Positions 35,344 to 43,486 of a stretch of DNA of 64,000 bases are shown here, one piece after another. Source of the stretch: Marinomonas sp. IMCC 4694 (lineage in GTDB: Bacteria > Pseudomonadota > Gammaproteobacteria > Pseudomonadales > Marinomonadaceae); assembly GCF_008122525.1 (NCBI RefSeq), contig NZ_VSRV01000001.1:620001-684000 (forward strand), in the 5' to 3' direction. The position numbers and the translations under genes were made by a program. Numbering within the stretch: position 1 is the first letter of the stretch; each line of letters begins with the position of its first letter. A model generated the notes under the pieces. It saw nothing but the letters and a program-made list of their open reading frames with translations, was not told the origin of the DNA and searched no databases.

Positions 35344-35843
35344 TCGTTAGTTTCTCCGTAGATACTCAAGTTATCGCGCTTACCATCAGCTCCCGCTGAG
35401 GCAGAATCGCTTTGAGTCTGAAGTGGACGTAGCACTAGCGAAACCGTTCGAGGTGCTGACACCCCAATATCCCACCGGCGCGGTTCAATTTCGGTAAACA
35501 CGTAGCTGGATAAATTCAGATATCCACGGTCATCCTCCCAAGGCGCAATCCAAATTCGCATCACGCTAGAAGGAATCCGAATAGGTGCAGATTGCTGCGT
35601 CTCAGGTAATGCTGGATGGCTCAGCAGTCCTGTCTCTAAATCAGATTGTGAATACCCAGAGGGAGAACCAATTCGAGTCGCCACAGCATCAATCGTCTTG
35701 GGTGCAGCCCCATTACTGGTAAGCTCATAGACTTCACGAGCGGATAAACAGCGCACACCGTCAGGCATACCTGGGCATTCATATTCACTACTCCCAAGAC
35801 CCAATGAACTACAGCCAGACAATAAGGTTGAGCCGACTAAAGT
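35340..35843 (-). pseudogene. traV: 5'-truncated conjugation lipoprotein gene traV
   Basis: The frame encodes the lipobox LLSGC followed by SSLGLGSSEYECPGMPDGV, a TraV-type outer-membrane lipoprotein of the type IV transfer apparatus. Upstream the frame runs only TLVGSTL back to an in-frame TAA at 35844-35846, with no ATG; the beginning of the signal peptide and the start codon are missing. A TTG at 35820-35822 would start inside the lipobox and could not give an exported lipoprotein. The break marks the edge of the retained conjugation fragment. Confidence 0.7.
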
Positions 35844-36462
35844 TTAAAAAATGAACATGTTTTTTTATTTTGTCCTAATTTGGGAGAACAGCAAAAAAGG
35901 TATATTAAGCCTTTTTAAAATAAAAAACTAAATATATTCAAAAACTTACAACAAAACCAACACTCTGAGATCAATTTTCATTGTTCTCCCAAAAACGGAA
36001 AAATTGGACCAACGGTACACCTTTACGCTAGATCAAAGCTTGGGCATTGTGAAAATTTTAATGTTGATCACACCTAAATCGCCACAAGTACCATTCCAGT
36101 TGAATAGCGAAGTTGATAGGAACGATCAAATCGATGGCGGTAAGCAATTTTGATAGTCTTCTACTAATCAACTCACTGGCTATTCAGCTTCAAAGAAGCG
36201 GCCAAGATAGTGAAACGACATCACATCGCAGTTAATTAGATTTAGTAGTCATATTAATCTTTAGCATCAAGATTATTTGAAACATTGAGAGGACTAGCAC
36301 TTCTATAACAATTAGATTCATAGAACCACCATCTCAATTCGTACGTGGCATTTGCCACATATAGATTCAAACCTAGGGATCTTGTGGGCTGATTACTAAA
36401 ACGGCTTTTAATGAACTAGAATTAACTAAACGTCAGTCGAACGCCAAGAGGAAGTAAATTAC
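35844..36462. other. AT-rich non-coding stretch with inverted repeats
   Basis: No credible gene in 619 bp. TTTGGGAGAACA at 35879-35890 is matched by its exact reverse complement at 35982-35993, bounding a 115-bp segment. A second small palindrome, GTGGCA-TT-TGCCAC, lies at 36345-36358. The region begins exactly where traV is truncated. Confidence 0.5.
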
Positions 36463-36753
36463 ATGACGACATATTGCTCAACTGCCATTAAATTATCCTC
36501 AGAATCAGACTCTATAGGCCTTATCTCCCAGTTCGCAATAGAGCACTACAATGCCAGACAGGCAGTACAAATCGATCAATATCAGTTCGTCGTAGATAAT
36601 GGTATGAACGACTTAAGAGCTGTTCTTAAAGAAGAGCTCGGGCTCATCGCTCTCTGCTGCCGTTATGAAAAAGACGTTGAGAAAACAGAAGCAAAAATAC
36701 AAGCGTTCTGTCAGAAATATAAGCTTGAATCAGTGCACTACGCAGTAAAATAG
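36463..36753 (+). CDS. Small hypothetical protein
   Basis: A 96-residue soluble protein I do not recognise. It has a good AGAGGAAG ribosome site 11 nt before the ATG, a charged helical C-terminal half (CCRYEKDVEKTEAKIQAF) and five cysteines. No membrane segment. It stands alone between the conjugation remnant and hipA on the opposite strand. No function can be proposed. Confidence 0.55.
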   Translation: MTTYCSTAIKLSSESDSIGLISQFAIEHYNARQAVQIDQYQFVVDNGMNDLRAVLKEELGLIALCCRYEKDVEKTEAKIQAFCQKYKLESVHYAVK

Positions 36754-36974
36754 CTTATATGCAGAAAACCTTACAAAGGTAGTGGTGACAGATGCACTAT
36801 TACTTACCGATAGTCGCACTAAAGCTACATTCTTTTTAAGACTTTGAACTTCGTTCAAAAAGAACCCCAGCCCCTATAGAAAGAGGCTGAGTAGTTGCCA
36901 ATAACTCAGTCATTACCATCTTCTATGTGTAGGAAAAAATATTGTACTTTCGGTAGCTTACCCCTTATTTAAGA

Positions 36975-38312
36975 TTATAAGCCTTCCCCCAAGTACAGGC
37001 GATGGGCTTTACCAACTTCGGCCACAAGTTCATTCATATCACCAAAGTCCACCAAGCCGGATTTTTTTGCATAATCCGACCAATTAGAAACCGTCTCCAC
37101 CACGGCCCTTATTATCTTCTTAGCTTTTGCCTTACTAATGTCAGCAAAATGCGCCACAGCCAATAAATCGTCTAACTGGATATCTCGTGTTTTACCATTA
37201 ATGGTCATTTGATGCTTACTTGTCCACCCTGCACCATTGCTATAAGTGATATCGTAAGCTGGCGACAGTGTCCAAACGCCAGACTGATCCATTAAAAATG
37301 AAATATTCTTTGTATGATCATCTTGGTTAACAGACACAACATTGAAAACCATTCGCAAATAGAACTGTTCAATTTCTTTGGCTGATAAACCAATCTCACG
37401 CATAACACCTATCGCCTGCTCATAAGAGTAGCCACCAGATTCATTAAAATCATAGTGAGCTATACCACACAGCGATTGCATATGAATCTTGTCACCACCA
37501 TTGAGTCTGTCAAAGCGCTTGGTCATAAAATGAGAGCGCCCGTTTTCTTTAAACAATCGACATTCATTCATTTTAACGCCAGCATCTTCGGCCATTAGGT
37601 AATAAGCGTATTCAAGTAAACCAAAGCCTTTCGGATCTGAAAGCAACTCTTTATCTTTATTAGCATCAACACCGTCAAACTTTAACAAGTAGTAATCGAA
37701 ACCTTCACCCGCTGGGGCTTGACCAGTTTTTATGACATTCGTTTCTTTATTCCAAGCAATAACAGCCTTTGCTCGTGCACCACCAGCTGATGTACCAACT
37801 AAAATAATTTGCTCAATCGTTTCGCGTCTTTCGCCCTGGCTATCATTATCAAATGTCGCATTCAACTCAGCCTTTTCTTGGAGCGCCTCATTCGCCAAAT
37901 CAACAAGCTCACTTAATTGAATCTCAGATACGCTTTCTTTGAACTTACCAACAGTTGGCTTAAACTCTAAACCACCCATACCACGAGAGCCGATATAGCA
38001 AAGACGCTCTATTGGACTGAATGACTCTGGATCGCGAGAATTGCGCTCTAGCCATTGGTCAATTAATCGGTTACCAAATTTATCTGGCAAACTATCGGCC
38101 AACATTCCCGGCAAACCTTTAAAGGTTTCTTTTGATAAACCACCAAATGAATAAGACTTGTCGCTTAATGGCATTTTAATTGGTGACAACTCTATGCCTG
38201 AACGCTGAAACTGTTTTGAATACTCAAAGAACCCAATTCCCCTTTGCCAAGTGACTGAGCCTATTAGTGTATCCCACAGATATACATCAGCCTTTTCGAT
38301 CAACTTTGCCAT
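36975..38312 (-). CDS. hipA: HipA-family serine/threonine kinase toxin
   Basis: The 445-residue protein has an N-terminal HipA domain (YLWDTLIGSVTW; LPGMLADSLPDKFGNRLIDQWL) and a kinase core: the Ser/Gly P-loop region VGTSAGGARAKAV (about residue 172, position of the regulatory autophosphorylated Ser in E. coli HipA), catalytic NQDDHTKNISF (about residue 330) and metal-binding SPAYDITYS. Key residues are present, so the kinase should be active. HipA phosphorylates an aminoacyl-tRNA synthetase in E. coli and causes dormancy. Its start touches the hipB stop. HipAB modules are recalled from a variable locus of R391-type elements. Confidence 0.88.
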   Translation of the reverse strand: MAKLIEKADVYLWDTLIGSVTWQRGIGFFEYSKQFQRSGIELSPIKMPLSDKSYSFGGLSKETFKGLPGMLADSLPDKFGNRLIDQWLERNSRDPESFSPIERLCYIGSRGMGGLEFKPTVGKFKESVSEIQLSELVDLANEALQEKAELNATFDNDSQGERRETIEQIILVGTSAGGARAKAVIAWNKETNVIKTGQAPAGEGFDYYLLKFDGVDANKDKELLSDPKGFGLLEYAYYLMAEDAGVKMNECRLFKENGRSHFMTKRFDRLNGGDKIHMQSLCGIAHYDFNESGGYSYEQAIGVMREIGLSAKEIEQFYLRMVFNVVSVNQDDHTKNISFLMDQSGVWTLSPAYDITYSNGAGWTSKHQMTINGKTRDIQLDDLLAVAHFADISKAKAKKIIRAVVETVSNWSDYAKKSGLVDFGDMNELVAEVGKAHRLYLGEGL

Positions 38313-38707
38313 TACCTATCCTTATTTCCATTTAATTGTCGTATCGTCTTATTCCACTCGAAACCAGTTGATGGCTCTTTTTTACTTTTAGATTTGGATA
38401 CACGTTTACGCTTTTCATTTCTTGCTGTCAGCAAAGCTGCTGACTTCACTGGAGGCTCTGGCATAAAGTTCTCTATTTCATGCAACTTGCCCAATGCACG
38501 CATTACAGCTAACACCTTTAACATTCCAACGCTTCGTTTACCGCCCTCTAAGCTCTGCACAGTTGAGACATTTACGCCAGCTTTATCGGCCAACTCCTGT
38601 TGCTCTAGTCCTTCATTAAGACGCGCCTGTAAGAATCTCTCACCTATCATCTTCAAGAGAGCCGCATTACTTTTCCTATCGATTCCCATAATAGTGTTAA
38701 TTTCCAT
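38312..38707 (-). CDS. hipB: HipB-like XRE antitoxin/repressor
   Basis: The 131-residue protein has an XRE helix-turn-helix (LNEGLEQQELADKAGVNVSTVQSLEGGKR in two pieces) and a basic C-terminal tail. It neutralises HipA and represses the operon. The start is uncertain: an ATG at 38707 has a weak ribosome site; an ATG six codons later (38689) would place a repeated ATAGTGTTAA motif just upstream rather than inside the gene. Confidence 0.83.
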   Translation of the reverse strand: MEINTIMGIDRKSNAALLKMIGERFLQARLNEGLEQQELADKAGVNVSTVQSLEGGKRSVGMLKVLAVMRALGKLHEIENFMPEPPVKSAALLTARNEKRKRVSKSKSKKEPSTGFEWNKTIRQLNGNKDR

Positions 38708-38787
38708 TACTGTATCTGATTTATAACATTATAGTGTTAAATAGCATTATTAGTAAAAAACTAATATGGTAAAAAAACCTAATAGTG
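38691..38787. promoter_or_regulatory. Candidate HipB operator repeats
   Basis: ATAGTGTTAA occurs exactly at 38691-38700 and 38731-38740, 40 bp apart (about four helical turns); AATAGTG recurs at 38781-38787. The second copy is part of an inverted repeat TAACA-N6-TGTTA (38724-38739). The position over the hipB promoter fits autorepression. Confidence 0.45.
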
Positions 38788-39353
38788 AAAAAAAACATTT
38801 TTATGCGGGGAAAAATCACAATACAGTGCTTATTTTCACTATTAAGAGTTTAATCTTATGGAAACATTAGCGCCTGCAACACAATTAAGAAGCAGAACTG
38901 AAGGTCGGCAATTACCTATCCAAAATCATCAGGCCTTTGGGAGTTGTTGTAGGCAGCAAGGAGCTTAGTTAACCTTCTGGCTCGGAACTTCCCGAGCCAG
39001 AACTCTATCTGGGCTGATGTGGCGAGGTAATGTGACCAGGCAGCTACCTACGCTTAATAAGTAGCTCCATACAGAGAGCGCTGCCAATCATATTCAGAGG
39101 TAATTAAAGAATCGGGGGGGGAGAATTTCTGGGTTGATATGAGGCGGTACCTCTCAATTTATCTAACAAAAGGTTTCTAGCTAACTAGTGGCGATTCAAA
39201 GCTCTCGAGTACATTCAAGGTACCATCAGCTCACTATAATTTGCTAATGGATTGAACCTTAAATAGGCACAATGGATCAAGAGAGCCCACCTAGATGCCT
39301 TTGTGATAGTCATAACACCGTGGCGCAACCCAACCTCAGGATTACTCGGTAGC
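38788..39353. other. Non-coding accessory DNA with a perfect stem-loop
   Basis: No credible gene. At 38975-39002 there is an 11-bp perfect stem TTCTGGCTCGG / CCGAGCCAGAA with a 6-nt loop and no T-run. Two loosely similar segments follow (CTGGGCTGATGTGGCGAGGTA near 39008 and CTGGGTTGATATGAGGCGGTA near 39129). Confidence 0.45.
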
Positions 39354-39582
39354 CGGAACACTGTTCTGACTATTTATACTGGAGCCCAACCTAAGCTCAG
39401 GATTAATCAGTAGTCGGAACACCGTTCTGGCTAATTAACCTTAGCATTATTCATCCAGCAGTCGGAACACTGTTCTGACTAATTAGCCCTAGCATGATTC
39501 ATCCAGCTGTCGGAACACTGTTCTGACTAATTAGCCTTAGCATGATTCATCCAGCTGTCGGAACACTGTTCTGACTAATTAG
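39354..39582. repeat. Tandem array of 48-bp units carrying a 21-bp palindrome
   Basis: CGGAACAC recurs at 39354, 39415, 39463, 39511 and 39559: one 61-bp unit followed by 48-bp units. The units starting at 39463 and 39511 differ at one base. Each contains a version of AGTCGGAACACTGTTCTGACT, which pairs with itself over ten positions (one G-T) around a single central C. The last unit is cut after ACTAATTAG by the insertion sequence. Between-palindrome sequence is also repeated, so this is not a CRISPR. Confidence 0.85.
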
Positions 39583-40765
39583 GGAAACTGCGATTAAGAA
39601 GTTGAACAGTAGCCAGTGTTTCTAACTCGGCTAAAAAATCGAAAAACATCACCCATTCCAGTACTTTTAGCCTCTAAATAAGCTATTTTAGCTTGATTTA
39701 GAGGATTTTAGACGGATTATCCCCTTGCGACTCGTATCATCAGGTCAATTCTGAACACATTGGCTAAGGCAAACAGCATCGCCAGTTTGTTATCATTTTT
39801 CTCTAAGCCGCGATAGACGACTTTCCTAAAACCAAACTGACGCTTTATGATTCGAAACGGGTGCTCTACTTTTGCTCGAATACTGGCTTTTATGTACTCC
39901 GTTCGGATAGGTTGCTTGTTTATTCTTGGATGTTTCTTGAGAAGGCGCACCTTGCTTGGCCCTTTCTTTTTATAAGTAGCGGCAATCAACCAATCCGCTT
40001 TGATGTCTTTGAGCTCTTCTCGTTTTTGAGCGCCTCGATAACCTGAATTCACCGAGATAAAGCGTTCCTCACCATGAAGCAGATTTTCTGTCTCTGTGAT
40101 GTCGTGTACGTTGGCCGCCGTTGTGCTTAGACTGTGCGTTAGCCCTGTTCTAGCATCAACGCCGATGTGAGCTTTTAACCCGAAGAACCATTGTTTCCCT
40201 TTTTGAGTCTGGTGCATTTCTGGATCGCGTGCTTTCGCTTTATTCTTGGTTGAACTGGCCGCTTCAATAATGGTGGCGTCGACAATCGTGCCTTCTTTTA
40301 GATAAATCCCAGCGCTGGACAACCACTTGTTGACCTCTTTGAACAGCTGACGGGAGAGCTTATGCTTTTCAAGTAAGTGCCTAAAATTCATGATGGTTGT
40401 GTGGTCCGGAATAGCATTGTCCAGCGACAATCCAGCAAACAAACGCATGGAGGTGATTTCATAAAGCGCGTCTTCCATAGCAGGGTCACTCATGTTGTAC
40501 CAATGCTGCATGCAGTGGATACGAAACATGGTGGATAACGGATACGGTCTTCTTCCTTTTCCTGCTTTGGGGTAAAAAGGCTCAATCACGGCTTCAAGCT
40601 GATCCCACGGCATCAATTCATCCATGCGAGTTAAGAAAACTTCTTTGCGTGTTTTACGACTCTTGTTGTTGAATTCGCTGTCAGCAAAGGTAAGTTGATG
40701 TGACATGGTCAGGCTCGAAGGTTAAAAATGAATTGTCTCATGCGCGGGACTTATTCGCATCTTCC
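39583..40765 (-). mobile_element. IS5-family insertion sequence (1183 bp)
   Basis: The ends are imperfect inverted repeats: left GGAAACTGCGATTAAG and, read inward from the right, GGAAGATGCGAATAAG (13 of 16 identical), bounding one transposase gene. Size and ends fit the IS5 group. Flanking bases are TTAG on the left and TCTA on the right, so no target duplication is evident. The left end cuts into the 48-bp repeat array, which does not resume on the right. Confidence 0.8.
39717..40706 (-). CDS. IS5-family transposase, catalytic Asp replaced by Asn
   Basis: The 329-residue DDE transposase has the N-terminal IS5 segment (LEAVIEPFYPKAGKGRRPYPL), a first catalytic Asp in TIVDATIIEA, and a C-terminal Glu in RAKVEHPFRIIKRQFGF. 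The second catalytic position, normally D in a DSGYRG/DAGYxG motif, is Asn: FISVNSGYRGAQKRE, codon AAT at 40047-40049, one G-to-A change from GAT. All other landmarks are intact and the frame is full length, so the enzyme is probably catalytically dead. Confidence 0.88.
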   Translation of the reverse strand: MSHQLTFADSEFNNKSRKTRKEVFLTRMDELMPWDQLEAVIEPFYPKAGKGRRPYPLSTMFRIHCMQHWYNMSDPAMEDALYEITSMRLFAGLSLDNAIPDHTTIMNFRHLLEKHKLSRQLFKEVNKWLSSAGIYLKEGTIVDATIIEAASSTKNKAKARDPEMHQTQKGKQWFFGLKAHIGVDARTGLTHSLSTTAANVHDITETENLLHGEERFISVNSGYRGAQKREELKDIKADWLIAATYKKKGPSKVRLLKKHPRINKQPIRTEYIKASIRAKVEHPFRIIKRQFGFRKVVYRGLEKNDNKLAMLFALANVFRIDLMIRVARG

Positions 40766-40795
40766 TCTACCGCTTCCGTTCACCCCAATGTGACC

Positions 40796-41215
40796 CCTAC
40801 ACGCTACTGCGTGGGAGTCAAGGCGAATCGATAGAGAATATCGTTTCAACTCGTTCCCACGCTCTGCGTGGTAATGCATAGCGCGCTTAACTTTTTGATA
40901 AATGTGACTTGTTGCGAGCTTTTTGAAATCCAATGCGGGTGAGCCGGTTTAATACGTAAAACATTGGCGGAAATACGGTTACCACGCAGGAGCGTGGGAA
41001 TCAGGGATTTCCAGATGAGATAACCGACGCGCCAATAGATTACCACGCAGGAGCGTGGGAACCAGGGATTTCCAGATGAGATAACCGACGTGCCAACAGG
41101 TTACCACGCAGGAGCGTGGGAACCAGTCGGAAATTAAATGGTTCTATGAGAATTCAACTCGTTCCCACGCTCTGCGTGGTAATGCATAGCGCGCTTAACT
41201 TCTTGATAGATTTGA
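40796..41215. repeat. REP-like palindromic repeat cluster
   Basis: The core GTTCCCACGCTCTGCGTGGTAA, which folds as CCACGC / GCGTGG, occurs five times: forward at 40853-40874 and 41161-41182, and inverted (TTACCACGCAGGAGCGTGGGAA) at 40979, 41040 and 41101. The three inverted copies form a 61-bp tandem repeat with a shared CAGGGATTTCCAGATGAG spacer. The two forward copies sit in a longer direct repeat of about 48 bp (40846- and 41154-). A degenerate copy is near 40796. No gene lies in 40707-41376. Confidence 0.85.
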
Positions 41216-41376
41216 CTTTTTACTGGCAAAGTAGCTAGGTTTTCAATTGTTAGTGCTCGTTATTTGAGATGGGCGCCTAACAAACAATTTCATATTCGTT
41301 GACAGCATTTAACTTAACATGTTAATTATATTTCTATGTTGTAGCTTTGGATTATAAAAATCAGAGGGTCATAGTA

Positions 41377-43311
41377 ATGCAATATCATTTAAATGGTTTT
41401 AAGCCAGGTAATTATCAGGTTTCTGACAAGGCTCGTAAGGCCTACCCTAACCCTCCTATCGTGGATTTGCCAATGCAAGTCGATGTATTAATTGTGGGTA
41501 CAGGTCCTGCTGGTTTGACTATGGCAAGGCAGCTGTCAGAGTTTGATGATATCAAGACGTGTATTGTGGATATGGCGCCAGGCCCGTTACTTTTTGGCCG
41601 TGCTGATGGTATTTCATGCCGTACGATAGAAATCATGGAAGCGTTTAATTGCAGTGAAATGGTGGTGAAAGAGACTTACCATCTAAAGCAAAATACCTTC
41701 TGGGAGCCAGATGCTAAGAATCCCGATAACATCAAACGCACAGAGAAGATTACCGACGCAAGGGCGGGGCTGTCTGAATTTACCCACGGTATTGTAAACC
41801 AAGCGCGATTGCATGAACTCTTGATTGATGGGATGCGCAATTCAATCACCCATTTAGAGCCACACTACAGCCGCGAGTTGGTCGATTTAATGATTGACGA
41901 AGACGCAACTCAAGATGTCACGGCTTACCCGATAACGGCCACTTTTAAGCGTATTGATGACGCGGGCAACGATAAGGTCGAAACCGTGAAAGCCCGTTAC
42001 GCGGTAGGCTGTGATGGTGGCCGCAGTCGTGTTCGTAAAAATTTAGGCATTACCATGCAAGGCGACTCCGCTAACAAAGCATGGGGTGTTATGGACATAT
42101 TGCTTAATACGGATTTCCCTGATATTCGTGTGAAAAGCTTTATACAATCTAAAGATCATGGCGCTGTCATGACGATTCCTCGTGAGGGGGGTTACCTTTG
42201 TCGTTTTTATGTCGAGCTTGACCTTATTGATAAAGACAAGCGCGCCTGTGATGTGAAATTGACAGAAAAAGATCTGGTCGAAAAAGCCCAAAAGATCTTT
42301 CACCCTTACACGCTCGATGTCAAAGAAGTCGCTTGGTGGTCTATTTACGAAGTGGGGCAACGCCTTGCGGAGCGTTTTGATAACCGCCCAGTTGGTTCTT
42401 CAGAGCGGGTTATTCCTCGCGCTTTTGTTGCTGGGGATGCGTGCCATACCCACAGTCCAAAAGGGGGGTGGGGGCTGAATACGTCTTTGCCAGATACCTT
42501 TAATTTAGGGTGGAAGTTAGCGGCGGTATTGCAAGGAAAATGCGACCCTAAATTGCTTCATACCTACGAAACAGAGCGTCGAAAGGTTGCCCAGCAGTTA
42601 ATCGATGCAGACCGCGAGCTTTCTAAACTGGTGGCAACACGGCCTGCAGCGGGTGACAATGCAAACCAATCGACCGTGGACACCTCTAAAATTGAAGCCT
42701 TTATGAAACGTCAGAGTGGGTTTGTTTCGGGTACTTCTATTGAATATTACCCGTCTTATCTTTGTACCGGTCAGGAACACCAAGGTCTGGCCACTGGCTT
42801 TAAAATCGGTCAGCGCTTTCACTCTGTTGAGGTTCCACGAACGGCAGATGGTCGTGTTCAGCACCTTGGGCATTTAGTGAAAGCCGATGGCCGCTGGCGC
42901 TTGTTTGTCTTTGGGGGGGAGCAAAGCCCAACAGACCCTTCCTCAGAGGTGTGTCAGTTGATTGACTATCTGGCAAAAGACCACGCTTCTCCTGTGGTGA
43001 AATACACCCCAGTCGGTGCCGATATTGATTCGGTGATTGATACTTATGCGGTTTTTCAGCAACAAGATTTGTCGATGCACGATCTACCTCACTATTTGTG
43101 GCCTGCCAAAGGCAAATACGGACTACACGATTATGAAAAAGTGTTCCAACGGTCCGCTGAAAACGACCCTTATCGGCTACGAGGCATAAACACAGAAAAA
43201 GGTTGTGTGGTGGTAGTTCGACCGGATCAACACGTTGCCAGTGTTTTGCCGCTAACGGCGCATCATGAGTTGGCGCAATTTTTTGGTCACTTCATGATGG
43301 AACCAAAATAA
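41377..43311 (+). CDS. mobA: 3-hydroxybenzoate 4-monooxygenase (FAD aromatic hydroxylase)
   Basis: The 644-residue protein begins MQYHLNGFKPGNYQ, matching from memory the N-terminus of Comamonas MobA, and carries the FAD motif VGTGPAGLTMA (residues about 38-48), the GRADGISCRTIEIMEAF substrate-side segment, the second FAD motif GDACHTHSPKGGWGLN (about residue 354) and a C-terminal phenol-hydroxylase thioredoxin-like domain. It should convert 3-hydroxybenzoate to protocatechuate with NADPH and oxygen. The start chosen has AGAGGG upstream; a longer frame begins 10 codons earlier. No ring-cleavage genes are in the window. Confidence 0.82.
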   Translation: MQYHLNGFKPGNYQVSDKARKAYPNPPIVDLPMQVDVLIVGTGPAGLTMARQLSEFDDIKTCIVDMAPGPLLFGRADGISCRTIEIMEAFNCSEMVVKETYHLKQNTFWEPDAKNPDNIKRTEKITDARAGLSEFTHGIVNQARLHELLIDGMRNSITHLEPHYSRELVDLMIDEDATQDVTAYPITATFKRIDDAGNDKVETVKARYAVGCDGGRSRVRKNLGITMQGDSANKAWGVMDILLNTDFPDIRVKSFIQSKDHGAVMTIPREGGYLCRFYVELDLIDKDKRACDVKLTEKDLVEKAQKIFHPYTLDVKEVAWWSIYEVGQRLAERFDNRPVGSSERVIPRAFVAGDACHTHSPKGGWGLNTSLPDTFNLGWKLAAVLQGKCDPKLLHTYETERRKVAQQLIDADRELSKLVATRPAAGDNANQSTVDTSKIEAFMKRQSGFVSGTSIEYYPSYLCTGQEHQGLATGFKIGQRFHSVEVPRTADGRVQHLGHLVKADGRWRLFVFGGEQSPTDPSSEVCQLIDYLAKDHASPVVKYTPVGADIDSVIDTYAVFQQQDLSMHDLPHYLWPAKGKYGLHDYEKVFQRSAENDPYRLRGINTEKGCVVVVRPDQHVASVLPLTAHHELAQFFGHFMMEPK

Positions 43312-43397
43312 GTACCCTTGGGTTGGTACTTGTTTGTCGATTAAGTAGTCAACACTTTAAATCAACCCAAATTCCAATGCGCTAGACCCTAATAAAC

Positions 43398-43431
43398 AAC
43401 CCAAGCCGGTTACGCCGGTTTGGGTTTTTTT
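43398..43431 (+). terminator. Rho-independent terminator after mobA
   Basis: AACCCAAGCCGG / CCGGTTTGGGTT form a 12-bp stem (one G-T) around TTACG, followed by TTTTT. It lies 86 nt past the mobA stop. Confidence 0.88.
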
Positions 43432-43486
43432 GTGGGAAGGCGTTGTCGTGTGTCAATACACCCTCAGTAGGGGTAGTCCGAGCCCG

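Noticed and set aside
39354..39582. CRISPR array
   Set aside because: The sequence between the palindromes is itself repeated (48-bp units differing at one or a few bases), so there are no unique spacers, and no cas genes are near.
39300..39600. Integron attC sites
   Set aside because: The expected core sites (RYYYAAC and GTTRRRY) bounding cassettes are missing and no open frames lie between repeats.
32950..41340. Direct repeat of the tRNA 3' end marking an island attachment site
   Set aside because: No copy of the T-arm/acceptor sequence was seen at the far side of the accessory region.
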